The notes under the pieces: generated by a model
Database searches by the model: none
The model's input: the letters and a program-made list of their open reading frames with translations, nothing else
Told to the model about the DNA's origin: nothing
NCBI GenBank assembly: GCA_030427635.1
Contig: JAUIBA010000009.1
Location: forward strand, 62,001-126,000
Length of the DNA stretch: 64,000 nt
Direction: 5' to 3'
Source: Bacteroidia bacterium
GTDB taxonomy: Bacteria; Bacteroidota; Bacteroidia; Chitinophagales; Chitinophagaceae
Part shown: positions 61,933 to 64,000 of the stretch, in pieces
Layout of the letters: the number at the start of each line of letters is the position of its first letter
How positions within the stretch are numbered: position 1 is the stretch's first letter
Translations under genes and position numbers: made by a program

Positions 61933-63762
61933 CTATCCCAGCATGGCATCCAGCTCTTCCTTCCTCAGCATCACAAAGGTCTTACGTCCGTCGGGCGTGA
62001 GGTCGGGCTGGGCACAGGCAAAGAGCTCATCTACCAGCATTTGCTGGTTTTCCGGCTGCGACAGTGCCTGCACATTATGGGCCATACGGCGGGCCATAGT
62101 AGCCAGCAGCTTATCGGTACGGCTGCTCACAGCATCCGGCGACTCATGCTTCATCTGCTCCACCACCTCATCTATAGCCTGCTTTTCCTCTCCGGCAGCC
62201 AGGCCGGGAGGTATTCCCTGCACGGCAAAGGAGTTTTTACCCATAGGCGATATGTCAAAGCCTATACGTGCAAGGTCTGCCAGTGCATCCTGCAGCACCA
62301 GCGCATCGGCCGCACCCAGCTCATAAGTAGCCGGAAACAGCACCTGCTGCGATGCCGTGGTCTCATTGTTCCACTCCCGCAGCAGCCGTTCATAGCATAT
62401 ACGCTCCTGTGCCCGGCGCACATGTATGAGCATGATGCCGCTCTTCACCGTTGTTACCAGCAGTGAGCCCTGTATCAGCATCATACTGTTGCGGCTTTTT
62501 CCCTCACTGCCGGTAAATGCAGCACTCTGCTGTGTTTCCGGCGGCATTGCTGCCGAGGGCATCACAGATGGCGTTGCCGCTATTTCATACAGCTCTTTCC
62601 ACTGCTTCATACTATCGCTGCGCTCTATGGCATGTGCCTGCCCCCCCGATGCAAATGCATTGAAGAGATAGCTTTTCTGTACATCATCGCGCTGGCGGTC
62701 TGTCACAGGCAGGTTTACCGATGGCAGGCGCTGAATGTCGGCATTAAGGGTAAAGTCCAGCGATGGCGCTATATTATACCGGGCCAGAGAGTGCTTAATA
62801 GCTGCCCCCAGATAGGAATACATGAGCCGGTCATCTTCAAACTTCACCTCCTGCTTGGTAGGATGCACATTCACATCCACCCGTGCAGGGTCGGCCTCCA
62901 GAAACAGCACGTAAAACGGGAACGAACCATTCTCTATAAGCCCCTCATAAGCCTGCACCACTGCATGGTTCAGGTATGCATTGCGTATAAAACGGCCATT
63001 GATAAAGAAAAACTGCATACCCCGGGTGCGGGTAGCTGCCTGTGGCTTACCCACAAAGCCATATATATTCAGCAGGTCGGTACGCTGCTCCACCGGTACC
63101 AGGTTCTTCTCATACGAGCTTCCCAGCAGGGCCACTATGCGTGCCTTCAGTGAGCCGGGCTCCAGCCGGTGCTGCTCTGTACCATTGTTCCAGAAGCGGA
63201 AACCCACCGCCGGGTAAGCCAGCGCCACCCGGGTAAACTCATCTACTATATTGCGCAGCTCTGTTGTATTACTTTTCAGAAAGTTGCGGCGTGCCGGTAC
63301 GTTATAGAAAAGGTTCTTTACACTCAGGCTGGTACCCGGCTGTGTAGCACAGGGCTCCTGCGTTTTCACCTCTGTTCCCTCTATTACTATGCGGGTGCCT
63401 GTCTCCGCATCATGCCTCCGGGTTTTCATCTCTACCTGCGCCACAGCCGCTATAGATGCCAGCGCCTCCCCGCGAAAACCCATTGTTCTGATAGTAAACA
63501 GGTCTTCTATACTCTTTATTTTAGATGTGGCATGCCGCTCAAAGCTCATACGTGCATCCACCGGGCTCATTCCACTGCCATTATCTATTACCTGTATCAG
63601 CTCCTTACCCGCATCTTTTATAATGAGTTGTATATCTGTAGCATGTGCATCTACCGCATTCTCCAGCATCTCCTTCACAGCCGATGCCGGGCGCTGCACC
63701 ACCTCACCGGCTGCTATCTGGTTTGCTATATGTTCTGATAAGAGTTCTATTACGTCGGCCAC
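61933..63762 (-). CDS. mutL: DNA mismatch repair protein MutL
   Basis: The 609-residue protein has the GHKL ATPase domain with VKEMLENAVDAHA (residues 29-41), IDNGSGM (59-65) and MGFRGEALASI (94-104), then FINGRFIRN (253-261) and VHPTKQEVKF (299-308). A linker (about 335-425) leads to the C-terminal dimer domain. Where endonuclease-type MutL has DQHA-x2-E-x4-E, this protein has HVRRAQERICYE (447-458), and the usual CPHGRP is TPDGRKTF near the end. It is probably deficient as a nicking enzyme, although this may be normal for its relatives. The start is a GTG at 63762. A -7 box TACCTTTG (63783-63790, minus strand) lies just upstream. Confidence 0.96.
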   Translation of the reverse strand: MADVIELLSEHIANQIAAGEVVQRPASAVKEMLENAVDAHATDIQLIIKDAGKELIQVIDNGSGMSPVDARMSFERHATSKIKSIEDLFTIRTMGFRGEALASIAAVAQVEMKTRRHDAETGTRIVIEGTEVKTQEPCATQPGTSLSVKNLFYNVPARRNFLKSNTTELRNIVDEFTRVALAYPAVGFRFWNNGTEQHRLEPGSLKARIVALLGSSYEKNLVPVEQRTDLLNIYGFVGKPQAATRTRGMQFFFINGRFIRNAYLNHAVVQAYEGLIENGSFPFYVLFLEADPARVDVNVHPTKQEVKFEDDRLMYSYLGAAIKHSLARYNIAPSLDFTLNADIQRLPSVNLPVTDRQRDDVQKSYLFNAFASGGQAHAIERSDSMKQWKELYEIAATPSVMPSAAMPPETQQSAAFTGSEGKSRNSMMLIQGSLLVTTVKSGIMLIHVRRAQERICYERLLREWNNETTASQQVLFPATYELGAADALVLQDALADLARIGFDISPMGKNSFAVQGIPPGLAAGEEKQAIDEVVEQMKHESPDAVSSRTDKLLATMARRMAHNVQALSQPENQQMLVDELFACAQPDLTPDGRKTFVMLRKEELDAMLG

Positions 63763-63943
63763 TGGCGGTCATTATTTGTATGCAAAGGTAAGGCATGCGC
63801 CGGGAGCTTCCCACGTACTCCTGAAGGCGGCAATTGGCCCCCTTTGCAAAAATTACGTAGAAATACTGACTGAATTTCCGTAAAACTACGTGTGATTATT
63901 GTTGTAGGTCTATGTAGGTTTGTATCAGAAAACAAAAACAGAA

Positions 63944-64000
63944 ATGATAGCCGTTCTATTCATACTCATACTGATAGCAAAAGATATCTACTCTGTGAAA
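63944..64000 (+). CDS. Possible start of a rightward gene (partial)
   Basis: ATG at 63944 opens a frame that begins with a hydrophobic stretch (MIAVLFILILIAKDIYSVK) and runs off the right edge after 19 codons. Only the hydrophobic N-terminus is visible, so it may be a membrane protein start or a chance frame. Confidence 0.3.
   Translation, partial: MIAVLFILILIAKDIYSVK

Noticed and set aside
1..64000. tRNA, rRNA, transposase, integrase or prophage genes
   Set aside because: None was found on reading both strands. The longer gaps hold only promoters, terminators and A/T-rich sequence.

Overview
The window is ordinary chromosome from a member of the Bacteroidota, most likely a Chitinophagaceae/Chitinophagales-type organism. 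The evidence is direct: two giant PKD-repeat proteins with gliding-motility-associated (CHU_C) C-termini beside a PorP/SprF protein, an SGNH hydrolase with a type IX secretion tail, Bacteroidota-typical families (DUF2795, DUF4402, DUF4476, DUF6089, YfhO, a Wzi/RemB-like barrel), and the Bacteroidota promoter pattern (TTG or TTTG, 17-20 nt, TAnnTTTG) in front of several genes. No rRNA, tRNA, CRISPR array, transposase, integrase or prophage gene was found.

Layout. 1-5.5 kb: the edge of a DUF3857-type exported protein, then the ribosomal operon rplM-rpsI-rpsB-tsf (minus strand), then dihydroorotase. 5.6-11.3 kb: a Wzi-like outer-membrane barrel, a MurG-like glycosyltransferase, two tiny reading frames, a YkgJ cysteine-cluster protein, a CPBP membrane protease and a LolD-type ATPase. 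11.4-18.4 kb: DUF2795, a CehA-like PHP hydrolase, a YbdL-like aminotransferase, an orphan OmpR-type regulator, a PagL-like lipid A deacylase and two envelope proteins. 18.5-24.2 kb: RidA, an EGF-like lipoprotein, etfBA, then a sigma factor / RskA-type anti-sigma / fasciclin cassette. 24.2-28.5 kb: rpmI-rplT, a 59-aa protein, clpX and a 2-oxoacid:acceptor oxidoreductase alpha subunit. 28.6-36.9 kb: DinB, two paralogous barrels, a PaaH-type dehydrogenase, an FAH-family hydrolase, beta carbonic anhydrase, a membrane-anchored diheme cytochrome c, a lipid kinase overlapping nadC, and an MmcQ/YjbR protein. 37-45 kb: YfhO, a Sel1-repeat protein, the SGNH-PKD secreted hydrolase, a lipoprotein and a fused E1 alpha/beta 2-oxoacid dehydrogenase. 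45-51.3 kb: small exported proteins, an Fe-S double-domain protein, an extreme His/Cys-rich secreted protein, pirin, DUF4402, DUF4476 and NhaD. 51.3-61.7 kb: a PorP/SprF gene and two tandem 1.5-kilo-residue PKD adhesin genes. 61.9-63.8 kb: mutL.

How it fits together. Core genes (ribosomal proteins, tsf, clpX, mutL, nadC, dihydroorotase) are interleaved with envelope genes. The most distinctive units are the duplicated PKD-adhesin/SprF operon, the sigma/anti-sigma/fasciclin cassette (an arrangement resembling mycobacterial SigK-RskA-MPT70/83), and the His/Cys-rich exported protein separated from an Fe-S protein by a near-perfect 24-bp palindrome. Other oddities are the Gly/Arg-rich tail on ribosomal protein S2, a MutL with an altered endonuclease motif, and a KorA-type subunit with no KorB beside it.
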